Shown in pieces: positions 26,496-35,198 of a DNA stretch of 64,000 nt. Numbering within the stretch: the stretch's first letter is position 1; every line of letters begins with the position of its first letter. The notes beneath the pieces were generated by a model that saw only the letters and a program-made list of their open reading frames with translations, made no database searches and had not been told where the DNA came from. The translations under genes were made by a program, and so were the position numbers. The DNA comes from Aurantibacter_A sp965215845 (GTDB lineage: Bacteria > Bacteroidota > Bacteroidia > Flavobacteriales > Flavobacteriaceae). The stretch spans positions 1,302,001 through 1,366,000 of the forward strand of contig CBDCEL010000004.1 in NCBI GenBank assembly GCA_965215845.1, read 5' to 3'.

Positions 26496-26921
26496 TTAAA
26501 ATTCGAAAAGAATGAATGGCTCGTCGTCGGGAGTCCCTCCCGCTGCGCTATAACATTTTTGGGCCGAAATATTCGATTTTTCGGTGCCGATCCAAGCTTC
26601 TTTGCACCCGATTGACTTGGCATGTTTCCAGAGGGACTTTACCAAAGCACGTCCGATTCCCTGGTTTTGGTATGCTTCGATTACCCCTACTTCATTCATA
26701 AATAGTTCGGGGTCCTTATCAGGATGTACGTAGTGGAAGCCAGAAGCCATTCCGACAACATCATCGCCCGAAAATGCCAAAATCAAATGGTGTCGGGCAT
26801 CATCGAAAAACTCGATGGCCCGGTTTCTTTTTATGGGGTGGTCGAACAAACTATCCCCTACCCTTTCCATTGCTTCCAAATCGTCGATTGTCGCCAAGCG
26901 TATTTCGATTTCATCTTCCAT
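26496..26921 (-). CDS. GNAT-family N-acetyltransferase
   Basis: A 141-residue acetyltransferase. The acetyl-CoA loop reads NQGIGRALVKSLW (about residues 86-98), the Q-x-x-G-x-G/A motif. The N-terminal EIRLATIDDLEAM and the C-terminal GTEKSNISAQKCYSAAG match small-molecule acetyltransferases, aminoglycoside type included. Substrate unknown; nothing links it to resistance. Confidence 0.88.
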   Translation of the reverse strand: MEDEIEIRLATIDDLEAMERVGDSLFDHPIKRNRAIEFFDDARHHLILAFSGDDVVGMASGFHYVHPDKDPELFMNEVGVIEAYQNQGIGRALVKSLWKHAKSIGCKEAWIGTEKSNISAQKCYSAAGGTPDDEPFILFEF

Positions 26922-26993
26922 TGTTACCCAAATTCAAAAAACCTGTCAAGAAAGGTTTTCCAGACAGGTTTGTGACTCTATTTAAACGCTTCT

Positions 26994-27692
26994 TTAATCC
27001 CTGCCGGCAACGCGCATCGCAAAGTACAATAAAGTTGCCAACGCACCTATCGCCGCCGCCACATAGGTTCTGGCCGCCCACTTCAGGGCATCCTCAGCCC
27101 CGGCATACTCTTCTTGGCTGACCATGTTCTTATTCTTTAACCAGGCCAAAGCACGGTTACTTGCATCATATTCCACAGGCAAGGTGACAAAACTGAACAA
27201 AGTACCGATACCATAGAGGGCAATACCGACCCAAGCTATGGTTCCGCCTATGGCCGTTGTTGACATCAAGGCCAATCCGCCAAAAATGACCCACATCGAA
27301 AACCGGTTCGTAACATTCAAGATAGGCACCATTTTCGAGCGCATCTGCAGCCAATTATAGGCAGTTGCATGTTGAACCGCGTGGCCACATTCGTGTGCCG
27401 CTACAGCAGCTGCAGCTGCATTTCTTTGGTTGTAGACCCCTTCGCTCAAATTGACAGTCTTGTTCGCCGGATTATAATGATCGGTCAACATACCCGGGGT
27501 CGAAATGACCCTTACATCGCGAATACCGTGATCGGCCAACATTTTCTCGGCAATCTCGGCCCCGCTCATACCATTGCGCAATTGCACTTTAGAGTATTTA
27601 GCGAATTTGCTTTTTAAACGGCTGCCGACCCACATACTTATCAGGGCAAATATGCCCGCGATGACCATATAGCCCATATCAAATCCAAACAT
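26994..27692 (-). CDS. Membrane zinc metallopeptidase (YugP-like)
   Basis: A 232-residue protein with an N-terminal membrane helix, a cytoplasmic stretch, the zinc motif HECGHAVQH (HExxH, about residues 100-108) and three further helices. It matches the YugP/neutral zinc metallopeptidase family, whose substrates are not defined. The block VRVISTPGMLTDHYNP precedes the catalytic helix. It stands alone. Confidence 0.9.
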   Translation of the reverse strand: MFGFDMGYMVIAGIFALISMWVGSRLKSKFAKYSKVQLRNGMSGAEIAEKMLADHGIRDVRVISTPGMLTDHYNPANKTVNLSEGVYNQRNAAAAAVAAHECGHAVQHATAYNWLQMRSKMVPILNVTNRFSMWVIFGGLALMSTTAIGGTIAWVGIALYGIGTLFSFVTLPVEYDASNRALAWLKNKNMVSQEEYAGAEDALKWAARTYVAAAIGALATLLYFAMRVAGRD

Positions 27693-27752
27693 AACTTTCT
27701 AGTTTTTGTTAGTGTAACTTAAAATTACCACATAAAAAGCAAAAATCCCGCC

Positions 27753-27777
27753 AAAAGAAAAAAGCGACAAAATGTCG
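27753..27777 (-). terminator. Terminator after the SemiSWEET gene
   Basis: On the minus strand CGACA-TTT-TGTCG (27777-27765) forms a five-pair hairpin two bases after the stop codon, followed by CTTTTTTCTTTT. The stem is short but the T tract is good. Confidence 0.6.
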
Positions 27778-27779
27778 TT

Positions 27780-28034
27780 TTATTTATATTTCAGTTTCAA
27801 AAATACAATACTCAACGCTAGCAATAAGGTGATGCCATTGGCCAAAATCACTGGGAGACTTCCAATATTGACTCCATAAATGAGCCATAAAATCAGTCCC
27901 AAGGTCAGCAGCATGTACATGCTCAATGAAATATCATGGGTTGATTTTTCCTTCCAGATTTTATACACCTGCGGCACAAAACCAAAAGTGGTTATCGCCG
28001 CTGCGGAAAGGCCAAGAATTTCAATGTAGTCCAT
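27780..28034 (-). CDS. SemiSWEET-type sugar transporter
   Basis: An 84-residue membrane protein with three helices, the length of bacterial SemiSWEETs. The PQ motif FGFVPQVYKIWK (about residues 17-28) lies at the end of helix one, and KSTHDISLSMY follows. These proteins dimerise to form a sugar uniporter. Substrate not known. Confidence 0.92.
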   Translation of the reverse strand: MDYIEILGLSAAAITTFGFVPQVYKIWKEKSTHDISLSMYMLLTLGLILWLIYGVNIGSLPVILANGITLLLALSIVFLKLKYK

Positions 28035-28143
28035 AGTCTATTTTTAATGGTCATTGCCAAGAACCCATGCAGCATAGGAATTTGTTACTTTAGAACAAAA
28101 ATCCTTGGATTGCTCGACTTTGACTGCCAAACCCGCAATAACG

Positions 28144-31100
28144 CTAGCCCACTATGTTCACAATCTTGCCGGGTACGACAATGACTTTTTTAGGCGTTCT
28201 GCCCTGAAGTTGTTGGCGTGTCTTTTCATGGGCCATTACGGCCGTTTCGATTTCCTCCTTGGATAAATCCAACGGAAGTTGCATTTTAAAACGCATTTTG
28301 CCGTTGAACGAAATTGGGTATTCTTTACTACTTTCGACCAAATATTTCTCCTCGAATTTTGGAAAGGGCGCAAAGGCAATCGACTCACTATGCCCCAGTT
28401 TTTCCCAAAGTTCCTCAGCGATATGGGGCGCATAGGGCGATATCAAAATTGCCAAAGGTTCCAAAATTTCACGACTATGGCATTTTTGGGCCGTCAATTC
28501 GTTTACACAGATCATAAAAGTGGAAACCGAGGTGTTGAACGAAAAATTCTCGATATCGTCTTCGACTTTTTTGATGGTTTTATGAAGGGTTTTGAAAGCC
28601 GCCCCCTCCGAAGGAGGAGCCTCCAAGACGTTAAACGCACCGTTTGGGCCCGAATGGTATAGCTTCCATAATTTTTTTAGGAAGGAATATACTCCCGTAA
28701 TGCCAGCGGTATTCCAAGGCTTTGACTGCTCTAAGGGCCCAAGGAACATTTCATAGAGGCGTAAGCTGTCGGCACCATATTCATCACAAATATCATCGGG
28801 ATTGACAACATTGTATTTGGACTTGGACATTTTTTCCACTTCGCGGCCAACGATATATTTTCCGTTCTCCAGAACAAACTTGGCATCTTTATAATCGGGT
28901 TGCCATTTTTTGAAACCTTCGACATCCAATTCGTCGGAAAGATTGACCAGTGAAACATCGGCATGAATTGGCGTCACTTTTTTATCCCCGACCAACCCTT
29001 TTGAAAGTATCGCCCCGTTATCCTCATCCCTATAAACAAATGCGCTAGTTCCAGTAATCATCCCCTGATTGATCAGTTTTTTGGCATATTCGTCTTTGGG
29101 TACCAGCCCTTTGTCAAACATAAACTTCTGCCAGAAACGGCTATACAATAAATGCCCTGTGGCATGTTCACTGCCACCGATATAGAGATCTACATCTTGC
29201 CAATAGTCGATGGCCTCTGGCGAGAATATTGCTTCCGTATTGCGTGGGTCCATATAGCGGTTGAAGTATTGCGAACTTCCCGCCCAACCTGGCATAGTGT
29301 TCAGTTCGAGAGGCCATACAGTGGCATTATTTATCTTACTGTTCTTCACAACTTTATTGGCAACAGTATCCCATGCCCAAACCTCGGCATTTCCTAGCGG
29401 AGGTTCCCCGGTTTCGGTTGGCAAGTATTTGTCGACTTCCGGCAGTTCGAGCGGAAGGAATTTCTCATCCAACATTTGCGGCATGCCATCAGCATCGTAG
29501 TATACCGGAAAAGGCTCGCCCCAATAACGCTGTCGGCTAAAAACCGCGTCGCGAAGCCTATAGTTGACTTTTCCTTTTCCCTGACCTAATTCTTCCAATT
29601 CGGCGATGGCCTTTTTTACGGCTTGTTTATAGGGTAATCCGGTTAAGAAATCGGAATTGGCAATGACTGTATTTCCCTTGTCCTCAAAGGCTTCTTCCGA
29701 AATATCAATTCCCTCGAAAATATTCGGAATGGGAATGTTGAAATGTTTCGCAAAATCATAGTCGCGCTGATCCCCACAGGGTACTGACATCACCGCACCT
29801 GTACCATACCCCGCCAAAACATAGTCCCCAATCCAAATCGGAATGGGCTCTTTTGTAAATGGATGTTCTGCATAGGCACCGGTAAACGCCCCTGTAATCG
29901 TTTTTACATCGGCCATACGATCTCGCTCAGAACGTTTTGCCGTGGCCTCGACATAAGCCTTGACCTCAACTTTCTGCCCAGGAGTCGTAATCTTGGCCAC
30001 CAATTCATGTTCGGGTGCCAACGTCATAAAACTGGTACCGAAGATGGTGTCGGGGCGAGTGGTAAAAACTTTAATCGATAAATCCCCTCCCCAGCCCTCC
30101 CCAGAAGGGAGGGAGCTCAACATCTCCCTTATTTTGGTCTTTACCTCTTCAATATTGTTCAAAACCTCATCGTTTGAAAATCGAACTACCTTGAAGCCCT
30201 TCTTCTCCTCCAGCTGTAATTGTCTTTCGTCATCTTGGTCCAATTGATGTTCATGAATATTCCCATCTACTTCAATAATCAATTTTTTCTCCAAACAAAC
30301 GAAATCGACGATATATTTATGAATTGGGTGCTGTCGTCTGAATTTGTAGACGAAATCTTTTTTGCGTAGCAGTTCCCAAAGGGCAGCCTCTGCCTTTGTC
30401 GGGTTCTTTCGCATTTCCTTGGCTCTTTCCAATAGCGTGCCAATTACTGCAGAATCACCCGTCAACCAAGTATCGGTTCCCCCTCCTTCGGAGGGGGTTA
30501 GGGGGAGGACCTTGAACTGGACTTCAGCCCCTTCACTCCGTCCAATCCAATTCGTTTGAGAATCTTTAAGCGGTTGTGGCCAATCGATTGTTTCCAATCC
30601 GTCCAACAAACGTTGGGCATAGGCAGTTATACGCATGCTCCATTGCGTCATTTTTTTACGAACCACCGGGTGGCCACCACGTTCGGAGACTCCATTTACG
30701 ATTTCATCATTGGCGAGAACCGTGCCCAAAGCAGGAACCCAATTCACCTCGGTATCGGCCAAATAGGTCAGTCGATATTTAAGCAGGATTTCTTGCTGCT
30801 CCCTACTTGAAAAAGACTTCCATTCATCTGCCGAAAATAGGGATACATCTTCATCGCAAGCGGCATTGATGTTGGTATTGCCATCCACCGCAAATTTTGA
30901 AATCAGCGTTGCAATGTCCTCGGCCTTGTCAGAGTCGTTATTGTACCATGAATTGAACAGTTGTATGAAAATCCATTGCGTCCATTTGTAGTATTTTGGG
31001 TCTGAGGTACGCACTTCACGACTCCAATCGAACGAGAATCCCAATTGATCCAATTGCCGTCTATAGGTCTTTATATTTTCCTCGGTGGTAATTGCAGGGT

Positions 31101-31383
31101 GCTGTCCGGTCTGAATGGCATATTGCTCTGCAGGTAATCCGAAGGAGTCATACCCTTGCGGATGCAGCACATTAAAACCCTTGTGCCTTTTGTATCGCGC
31201 GTAGATATCGCTGGCGATATACCCCAACGGATGGCCCACGTGTAAACCCGCCCCGGAGGGGTAGGGAAACATATCGAGCACATAGAATTTTTCTTTTTCG
31301 GAATTGTTTTCGGCCTTAAAGGTTTGGTTCTTGGCCCAATACGCCTGCCATTTTTTTTCAATTTCCCTGAAATTGTAACCCAT
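28144..31383 (-). CDS. leuS: Leucyl-tRNA synthetase with inserted DUF559 endonuclease domain
   Basis: A 1079-residue class I synthetase that charges tRNA-Leu and hydrolyses misacylated products. The HIGH motif is HVGH in AGLHVGHPLGY (about residues 45-55) and KMSKS is intact in VEKMSKSKYN. Without residues 293-433 the length would be 938, normal for the lineage. The extra 141 residues fall in the CP1 editing domain between GAEVQFKV and LSIKVFTTRPDT, and encode a DUF559 nuclease domain. The editing motif TTRPDTIFG and the later YGTGAVM are intact. A second small insert-like peptide, LEAPPSEGAAF, lies near residue 922. Start ATG 31383 fits the conserved MGYNFREIEKKW; a longer reading to 31455 adds unconserved residues. 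Confidence 0.95.
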   Translation of the reverse strand: MGYNFREIEKKWQAYWAKNQTFKAENNSEKEKFYVLDMFPYPSGAGLHVGHPLGYIASDIYARYKRHKGFNVLHPQGYDSFGLPAEQYAIQTGQHPAITTEENIKTYRRQLDQLGFSFDWSREVRTSDPKYYKWTQWIFIQLFNSWYNNDSDKAEDIATLISKFAVDGNTNINAACDEDVSLFSADEWKSFSSREQQEILLKYRLTYLADTEVNWVPALGTVLANDEIVNGVSERGGHPVVRKKMTQWSMRITAYAQRLLDGLETIDWPQPLKDSQTNWIGRSEGAEVQFKVLPLTPSEGGGTDTWLTGDSAVIGTLLERAKEMRKNPTKAEAALWELLRKKDFVYKFRRQHPIHKYIVDFVCLEKKLIIEVDGNIHEHQLDQDDERQLQLEEKKGFKVVRFSNDEVLNNIEEVKTKIREMLSSLPSGEGWGGDLSIKVFTTRPDTIFGTSFMTLAPEHELVAKITTPGQKVEVKAYVEATAKRSERDRMADVKTITGAFTGAYAEHPFTKEPIPIWIGDYVLAGYGTGAVMSVPCGDQRDYDFAKHFNIPIPNIFEGIDISEEAFEDKGNTVIANSDFLTGLPYKQAVKKAIAELEELGQGKGKVNYRLRDAVFSRQRYWGEPFPVYYDADGMPQMLDEKFLPLELPEVDKYLPTETGEPPLGNAEVWAWDTVANKVVKNSKINNATVWPLELNTMPGWAGSSQYFNRYMDPRNTEAIFSPEAIDYWQDVDLYIGGSEHATGHLLYSRFWQKFMFDKGLVPKDEYAKKLINQGMITGTSAFVYRDEDNGAILSKGLVGDKKVTPIHADVSLVNLSDELDVEGFKKWQPDYKDAKFVLENGKYIVGREVEKMSKSKYNVVNPDDICDEYGADSLRLYEMFLGPLEQSKPWNTAGITGVYSFLKKLWKLYHSGPNGAFNVLEAPPSEGAAFKTLHKTIKKVEDDIENFSFNTSVSTFMICVNELTAQKCHSREILEPLAILISPYAPHIAEELWEKLGHSESIAFAPFPKFEEKYLVESSKEYPISFNGKMRFKMQLPLDLSKEEIETAVMAHEKTRQQLQGRTPKKVIVVPGKIVNIVG
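28605..28617. repeat. Palindrome copy 3, inside leuS near its 3' end
   Basis: CCTCC-GAA-GGAGG, a perfect five-pair stem within GCCCCCTCCGAAGGAGGAGC. In frame it reads PPSEGA, like TPSEGG at copy 1. The same short GC-rich element thus occurs at a second site of the same protein, without a nuclease ORF. Confidence 0.65.
30095..30113. repeat. Palindrome at the 3' edge of the leuS insert
   Basis: CCCTCCC (30095-30101), loop CAGAA, GGGAGGG (30107-30113): a perfect seven-pair stem. Part of a longer C/T-rich tract that also contains a direct repeat CCCCTCCCCAG / CCCTCCCCAG. Confidence 0.75.
30479..30497. repeat. Palindrome at the 5' edge of the leuS insert
   Basis: CCCCCTCC (30479-30486), loop TTC, GGAGGGGG (30490-30497): a perfect eight-pair stem followed by TTAGGGGGAGG. 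In the coding frame it reads LTPSEGGG. Confidence 0.78.
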
Positions 31384-31581
31384 CGTAACTTCTATAAAAA
31401 ATAAACGACCACATCCAAATTCGCGCGGGCTTGAATTTTTCCGTGATCCTTTCAATGCGCAAAAATAACCTTAATCCATTTAAAGGCAAAGGAATGGCAA
31501 CGTCAATGTGCCTTTGTGGGAAAGCAAACAAGTGCTCATTCAAATTTACTTTCCTAACTTTACCACTTCAAGCTACCCCAA

Positions 31582-32460
31582 ATGGCCCAGTCTTTTGAAA
31601 GTTATCAAAAACGCAAACTGATATCCTCTTACTTCTCGGTCGTGTTGAGCATCGCCTTGGTTTTATTCTTGTTGGGTGTGCTCGGTCTATTATTGCTCAA
31701 CGCCAAAAAGATGGCAGACCACTTCAAAGAACAGATATCGGTCTCTGTCTTTTTTAAGGATTCTGCCAAGGAAGTTGAGATAAACCAACTTCAAAAAAGC
31801 CTGACCGCCGCTGAATATACCAAATCGGCCACCTATGTTTCAAAGGAAGAAGCGGCTAAGCGACATGCCGAGGAAATCGGCGAGAATTTTGAGGAATTCT
31901 TGGGGTATAATCCCTTGAAAAACTCCATTGACATCAATTTGAAGTCCGAATTCGTATCCCCGGAAAAAATGGAAGAAATTGTCGCCGAACTCGGCGCTAA
32001 AAATTATGTCGAAGATGTCACTTATGATAAACCTCTGGTAGGTCTTTTAAGTGACAATATTCGAAAAATCAGTCTTTGGGTGCTAGTAGCTAGTGCCCTA
32101 TTTACATTTATTGCCGTGTTATTGATCAACAGTTCGATACGTCTGTCGATTTACTCCAAAAGGTTTATCATCAAGACCATGCAAATGGTTGGGGCCACAA
32201 AGACTTTTATTCGACGTCCTTTCATCTGGACGAATGTCAAACTAGGCATGATAGGGGCGGTGGTAGCCATTTTCGGATTGGTCGCGGCCCTCTTTTATGC
32301 CGAAAAAGCATTTCCCGAATTGGGGGTAATGGACGATTTTGCCTTACTTGGCATTATCTTCGCCGTGGTATTTTTACTTGGAATTCTAATTGCCTTTCTC
32401 AGCACCTATTTTGCAGCGCAGCGGTTTTTAAACCTAAGAACCGATGACCTTTATTACTAA
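31582..32460 (+). CDS. ftsX: Cell division protein FtsX
   Basis: A 292-residue membrane protein with the FtsX layout: one N-terminal helix (about residues 20-42), a periplasmic domain of about 115 residues, then three C-terminal helices. The block SSIRLSIYSKRFIIKTMQMVGATKTFIRRPF (about 187-217) is the typical cytoplasmic loop. With the ATPase FtsE, encoded elsewhere, it controls peptidoglycan hydrolases at division. It begins the group ftsX-DUF3098-uppP-truB, a conserved flavobacterial order. Confidence 0.95.
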   Translation: MAQSFESYQKRKLISSYFSVVLSIALVLFLLGVLGLLLLNAKKMADHFKEQISVSVFFKDSAKEVEINQLQKSLTAAEYTKSATYVSKEEAAKRHAEEIGENFEEFLGYNPLKNSIDINLKSEFVSPEKMEEIVAELGAKNYVEDVTYDKPLVGLLSDNIRKISLWVLVASALFTFIAVLLINSSIRLSIYSKRFIIKTMQMVGATKTFIRRPFIWTNVKLGMIGAVVAIFGLVAALFYAEKAFPELGVMDDFALLGIIFAVVFLLGILIAFLSTYFAAQRFLNLRTDDLYY

Positions 32461-32567
32461 GACCCCCTTGGCCTCTCTAATCACGGGATACCACATTGGC
32501 CATGAAAAAGGCCCCATCGTGCAATAGTGAACAAGAAAATACATTTTTACCCGTTAAATGAAAAGAC

Positions 32568-32575
32568 TAAATTTG
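32568..32575 (+). promoter_or_regulatory. -7 promoter box of the DUF3098 gene
   Basis: TAAATTTG (TAnnTTTG) ends four bases before the ATG at 32580; a TTTT (32544-32547) lies 20 bases upstream as a possible -33 part. The transcript would be leaderless. Confidence 0.45.
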
Positions 32576-32579
32576 CGCA

Positions 32580-32849
32580 ATGGGCAAGAAAGTAAAGCGG
32601 GTCACCGACCAACAACCTAAGAAAGAATTCATCTTTCAAAAAAAGAACTATATGTTCATGTTCATCGGTTTGGCCTGTATTGCATTGGGTTTTATTCTGA
32701 TGAGCGGTGGTGGTAGCGATGACCCAAATGTTTTTAATCCTGAAATCTATAATTTCAGACGAATACGCCTTGCGCCCACTTTGGTTCTTATCGGTCTGGG
32801 CATCGAGATTTATGCCATTTTGTTGAATCCCCATAAGAATACGAAATAG
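32580..32849 (+). CDS. DUF3098 small membrane protein
   Basis: An 89-residue protein with a charged N-terminus and two transmembrane helices (about residues 25-43 and 61-80). The linker SGGGSDDPNVFNPEIYNFRRI is typical of DUF3098, which sits between ftsX and uppP across flavobacteria. Function unknown; the conserved neighbourhood hints at the cell envelope. It ends two bases before the uppP start. Confidence 0.9.
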   Translation: MGKKVKRVTDQQPKKEFIFQKKNYMFMFIGLACIALGFILMSGGGSDDPNVFNPEIYNFRRIRLAPTLVLIGLGIEIYAILLNPHKNTK

Positions 32850-32851
32850 CC

Positions 32852-33646
32852 TTGGATATCATTGATGCCATAATCTTGGGCATAGTTCAAGGATTGACCG
32901 AATTTCTTCCGGTATCCTCGAGCGGGCATTTGGAACTTGGCAAAGCCATTCTAGGCGATAATTCCGTTCCAGAGGAAAGTCTTCTATTTACGGTGGTGCT
33001 CCACTTTGCGACGGCCCTAAGTACAATTGTCGTATTCCGCAAGGATGTTTGGGAAATCATTAGGGGGCTCTTCAGCTTTAAATGGAACGAAGAGACCCAA
33101 TTCTCCCTTAAAATAATCATCTCCATGATTCCCGCTGTTTTGGTCGGACTGTTTTTTGAAGAACAATTGGAAGCCTTTTTCGGAGGAAATATTCGCTTCG
33201 TAGGCTTTATGCTGATTGTTACGGCGGTGCTTCTTTATTTTGCAGATAAGGCCAAGGATACGGATAAGAAGGTAAGCTATCCGAATTCCTTTATTGTAGG
33301 GATTTCCCAGGCCATTGCCATGCTTCCCGGTATTTCTCGCAGTGGTGCTACGATATCGACCTCTGTACTTCTTGGAGTGGACAAGACAAAAGCAGCGCGA
33401 TTCTCCTTCCTGATGGTAGTACCGCTGATTTTTGGAAAAATAGCAAAGGATGTAATGAGTGGCGAACTTACTTTCGCAGGAGAAAATAATGTCGCCATGG
33501 GAGCAGGTTTTATCGCTGCTTTCATAGCGGGCCTAGCCGCATGCACTTGGATGATCCAACTGGTCAAAAAAAGCAAGCTTACCTATTTCGCCATTTACTG
33601 CCTTGTGGTCGGGGCTATTGCCATTGGTTATAGTTTTTTCGGATAA
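32852..33646 (+). CDS. uppP: Undecaprenyl-diphosphatase (UppP/BacA)
   Basis: A 264-residue membrane enzyme that dephosphorylates undecaprenyl diphosphate, renewing the lipid carrier for peptidoglycan. Both signature blocks are present: GLTEFLPVSSSGHLEL (about residues 14-29) and PGISRSGAT (about 158-166). The start codon is TTG (32852), fixed by the conserved start MDIIDAIILGIVQG; it begins two bases after the DUF3098 stop, so translational coupling would explain the poor start signals. Confidence 0.95.
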   Translation: MDIIDAIILGIVQGLTEFLPVSSSGHLELGKAILGDNSVPEESLLFTVVLHFATALSTIVVFRKDVWEIIRGLFSFKWNEETQFSLKIIISMIPAVLVGLFFEEQLEAFFGGNIRFVGFMLIVTAVLLYFADKAKDTDKKVSYPNSFIVGISQAIAMLPGISRSGATISTSVLLGVDKTKAARFSFLMVVPLIFGKIAKDVMSGELTFAGENNVAMGAGFIAAFIAGLAACTWMIQLVKKSKLTYFAIYCLVVGAIAIGYSFFG

Positions 33647-33689
33647 CCGTTTACCTTTACCTACAAATCACATAAATACGAAAGAGGTT

Positions 33690-34394
33690 TTGAAAACCAA
33701 GGAAGACTTTTTAGAAGGGCAACTACTGCTTATCGATAAACCATTGGGGTGGTCATCATTTCAAGCAGTGAACAAATTGAAATGGTCCATTCGGAAAAAG
33801 TTCGAATTAAAGAAAATCAAGATAGGTCATGCCGGAACCCTGGATCCCTTGGCCACTGGCCTGTTATTGATCTGTACCGGTAAGTTCACCAAAAAGATTC
33901 CCGAACTCCAAGGTCAGGAAAAGGAATACACAGGCACTATCACTTTGGGTGCCACCACCCCGTCTTATGACTTGGAGACTGAAATCGATGCCACCTTCCC
34001 TACGGAGCATATTTCAGAGAGATCGATCCAGAAGGCGGTACGGGGCCTTACCGGGGAAATTGAACAGGCACCCCCTATTTTTTCAGCCTTGAAAAAAGAT
34101 GGAAAACGATTGTATCAATATGCCCGTGAAGGTAAAACTGTGGAAATCAAAAAGCGTAAAGTGTCTATTTATGAGTTTGAAATCACCGAAATCAATATGC
34201 CCTTGTTAAAGTTTCGAATTGCTTGTGGCAAAGGCACTTATATTAGGTCTTTGGCACATGATTTGGGGTTGGCATTGGGTAGTGGGGGCCATTTATCGGA
34301 ATTGCGAAGAACCAAAATAGGGGTATTTAACGTAAATAATGCCCAAGACCCCAATGAATTCGGGGAAAAATTGCTCGGGGAGAACACTAAATGA
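33690..34394 (+). CDS. truB: tRNA pseudouridine(55) synthase
   Basis: About 234 residues. The block GHAGTLDPLATGLL contains the catalytic Asp of TruB and KPLGWSSFQAVNKLK is the usual N-terminal motif. It makes pseudouridine 55 in the T-loop of tRNAs. The reading frame is open back to 33603 inside uppP, but homologues begin a few residues before GQLLLIDKP, so I use TTG 33690, just after AAAGAGG. The exact start is uncertain. Confidence 0.93.
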   Translation: MKTKEDFLEGQLLLIDKPLGWSSFQAVNKLKWSIRKKFELKKIKIGHAGTLDPLATGLLLICTGKFTKKIPELQGQEKEYTGTITLGATTPSYDLETEIDATFPTEHISERSIQKAVRGLTGEIEQAPPIFSALKKDGKRLYQYAREGKTVEIKKRKVSIYEFEITEINMPLLKFRIACGKGTYIRSLAHDLGLALGSGGHLSELRRTKIGVFNVNNAQDPNEFGEKLLGENTK

Positions 34395-34466
34395 AGAAAA
34401 ACGAATGCTTTCTTTCCGTTCATCGAATAATTTAAATATTTTTTCTAAAATTGGGTTATAGCTGTT

Positions 34467-35198
34467 ATGAACCTGAACCGCAAACAATTATCATTTCTAA
34501 TCACCTCGTTTTCGATGGCGATTGTGATATTGTCCCTGTACAATATTCATTTGGGTCAAGTCGGCAGTAGGGAGGACGAGTATATTGTGGAAATGATGTT
34601 GGCGGAAGAAGATATCGAAGAATTACTTGAAGAGAAAAAGGCCCTTGAAGAACTGGCCGAGGCCGATCCCATCAAAAGCCATATGGCGTTCAATGAAACC
34701 GCAAAACCAAGTTTCGGAAATCCTGAGCCATTAAAAACGCTCGAAGAATTAATGGCAGAGAAAGAAGCCTCCACAGACAATCCGATTGACGGCCCCAATA
34801 TAGACTCGGAATATGCCGAACGCGTCAAGGAGTTGGCCAAGAAACGTGAGGAGAAAAAACAACTTTTAGGGGAAAAGGAAGCCGAAAAGAAAGAGTTCAC
34901 CAATAATCTGGCAAAAAGAAAGACTTCTGTTTCCTATTCTTTGGTCGACAGAAACAACTACCGACTACCACCGCCCATATATACTTGTATCGAGGGCGGA
35001 AAAGTGGTAATCAATATTACCGTCAATGCCATAGGCAACGTAATCGACGCTAGTTTTAACGCCAAAAGTTCGGGCACTTCAAATGGTTGTCTAGTAGATA
35101 ATGCAATTACCTATGCCCTAAAGGCGAAATTCAATTCTTCTGAAAAAGCCTCACAAAAGGGAACCATTACCTATATTTTCCAGCAAAAGGCGCGTTAG
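34467..35198 (+). CDS. TonB-like envelope protein
   Basis: A 243-residue protein with one N-terminal membrane helix (about residues 9-29), a long charged Glu/Lys-rich stretch likely to span the periplasm (about 40-150), and a C-terminal segment GGKVVINITVNAIGNVIDASF...ITYIFQ resembling the C-terminal domain of energy transducer TonB. It lacks the Pro-rich linker of E. coli TonB. It could couple proton motive force to outer membrane receptors such as the thiamin-type receptor in this window; no ExbB/ExbD genes are near. Its last 48 bases overlap the convergent thioredoxin-like gene. Confidence 0.7.
   Translation: MNLNRKQLSFLITSFSMAIVILSLYNIHLGQVGSREDEYIVEMMLAEEDIEELLEEKKALEELAEADPIKSHMAFNETAKPSFGNPEPLKTLEELMAEKEASTDNPIDGPNIDSEYAERVKELAKKREEKKQLLGEKEAEKKEFTNNLAKRKTSVSYSLVDRNNYRLPPPIYTCIEGGKVVINITVNAIGNVIDASFNAKSSGTSNGCLVDNAITYALKAKFNSSEKASQKGTITYIFQQKAR

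Larger units (their letters stand above)
30085..30507 (-). mobile_element. In-frame DUF559 (Vsr/PD-(D/E)XK-like) nuclease insert in leuS
   Basis: 141 codons (residues about 293-433 of LeuRS). The core matches stand-alone DUF559 proteins: LLERAKEMRKNPTKAEAALW, KFRRQHPI, YIVDFVC, KLIIEVDG then His, and GFKVVRFSNDEV. The probable catalytic Asp of VDF and the E-x-D of IEVD are present, so the nuclease site looks intact. Both edges are GC-rich palindromes coding TPSEGG and LPSGEGWGG. There is no frame break or stop, so the domain is translated inside LeuRS. Boundaries are estimated from the typical CP1 sequence and may be off by a few codons. Confidence 0.85.

Noticed and set aside
30085..30507. 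Intein in leuS.
   Set aside because: No N-terminal Cys/Ser splice block, no terminal His-Asn, and the inserted domain matches DUF559 rather than a HINT or LAGLIDADG domain.
22319..31543. Long open frames on the strand opposite pckA and leuS (for example 23150-23623, 28279-28662).
   Set aside because: They lie wholly within strongly conserved genes, have no family features, and are explained by codon bias in the real genes.
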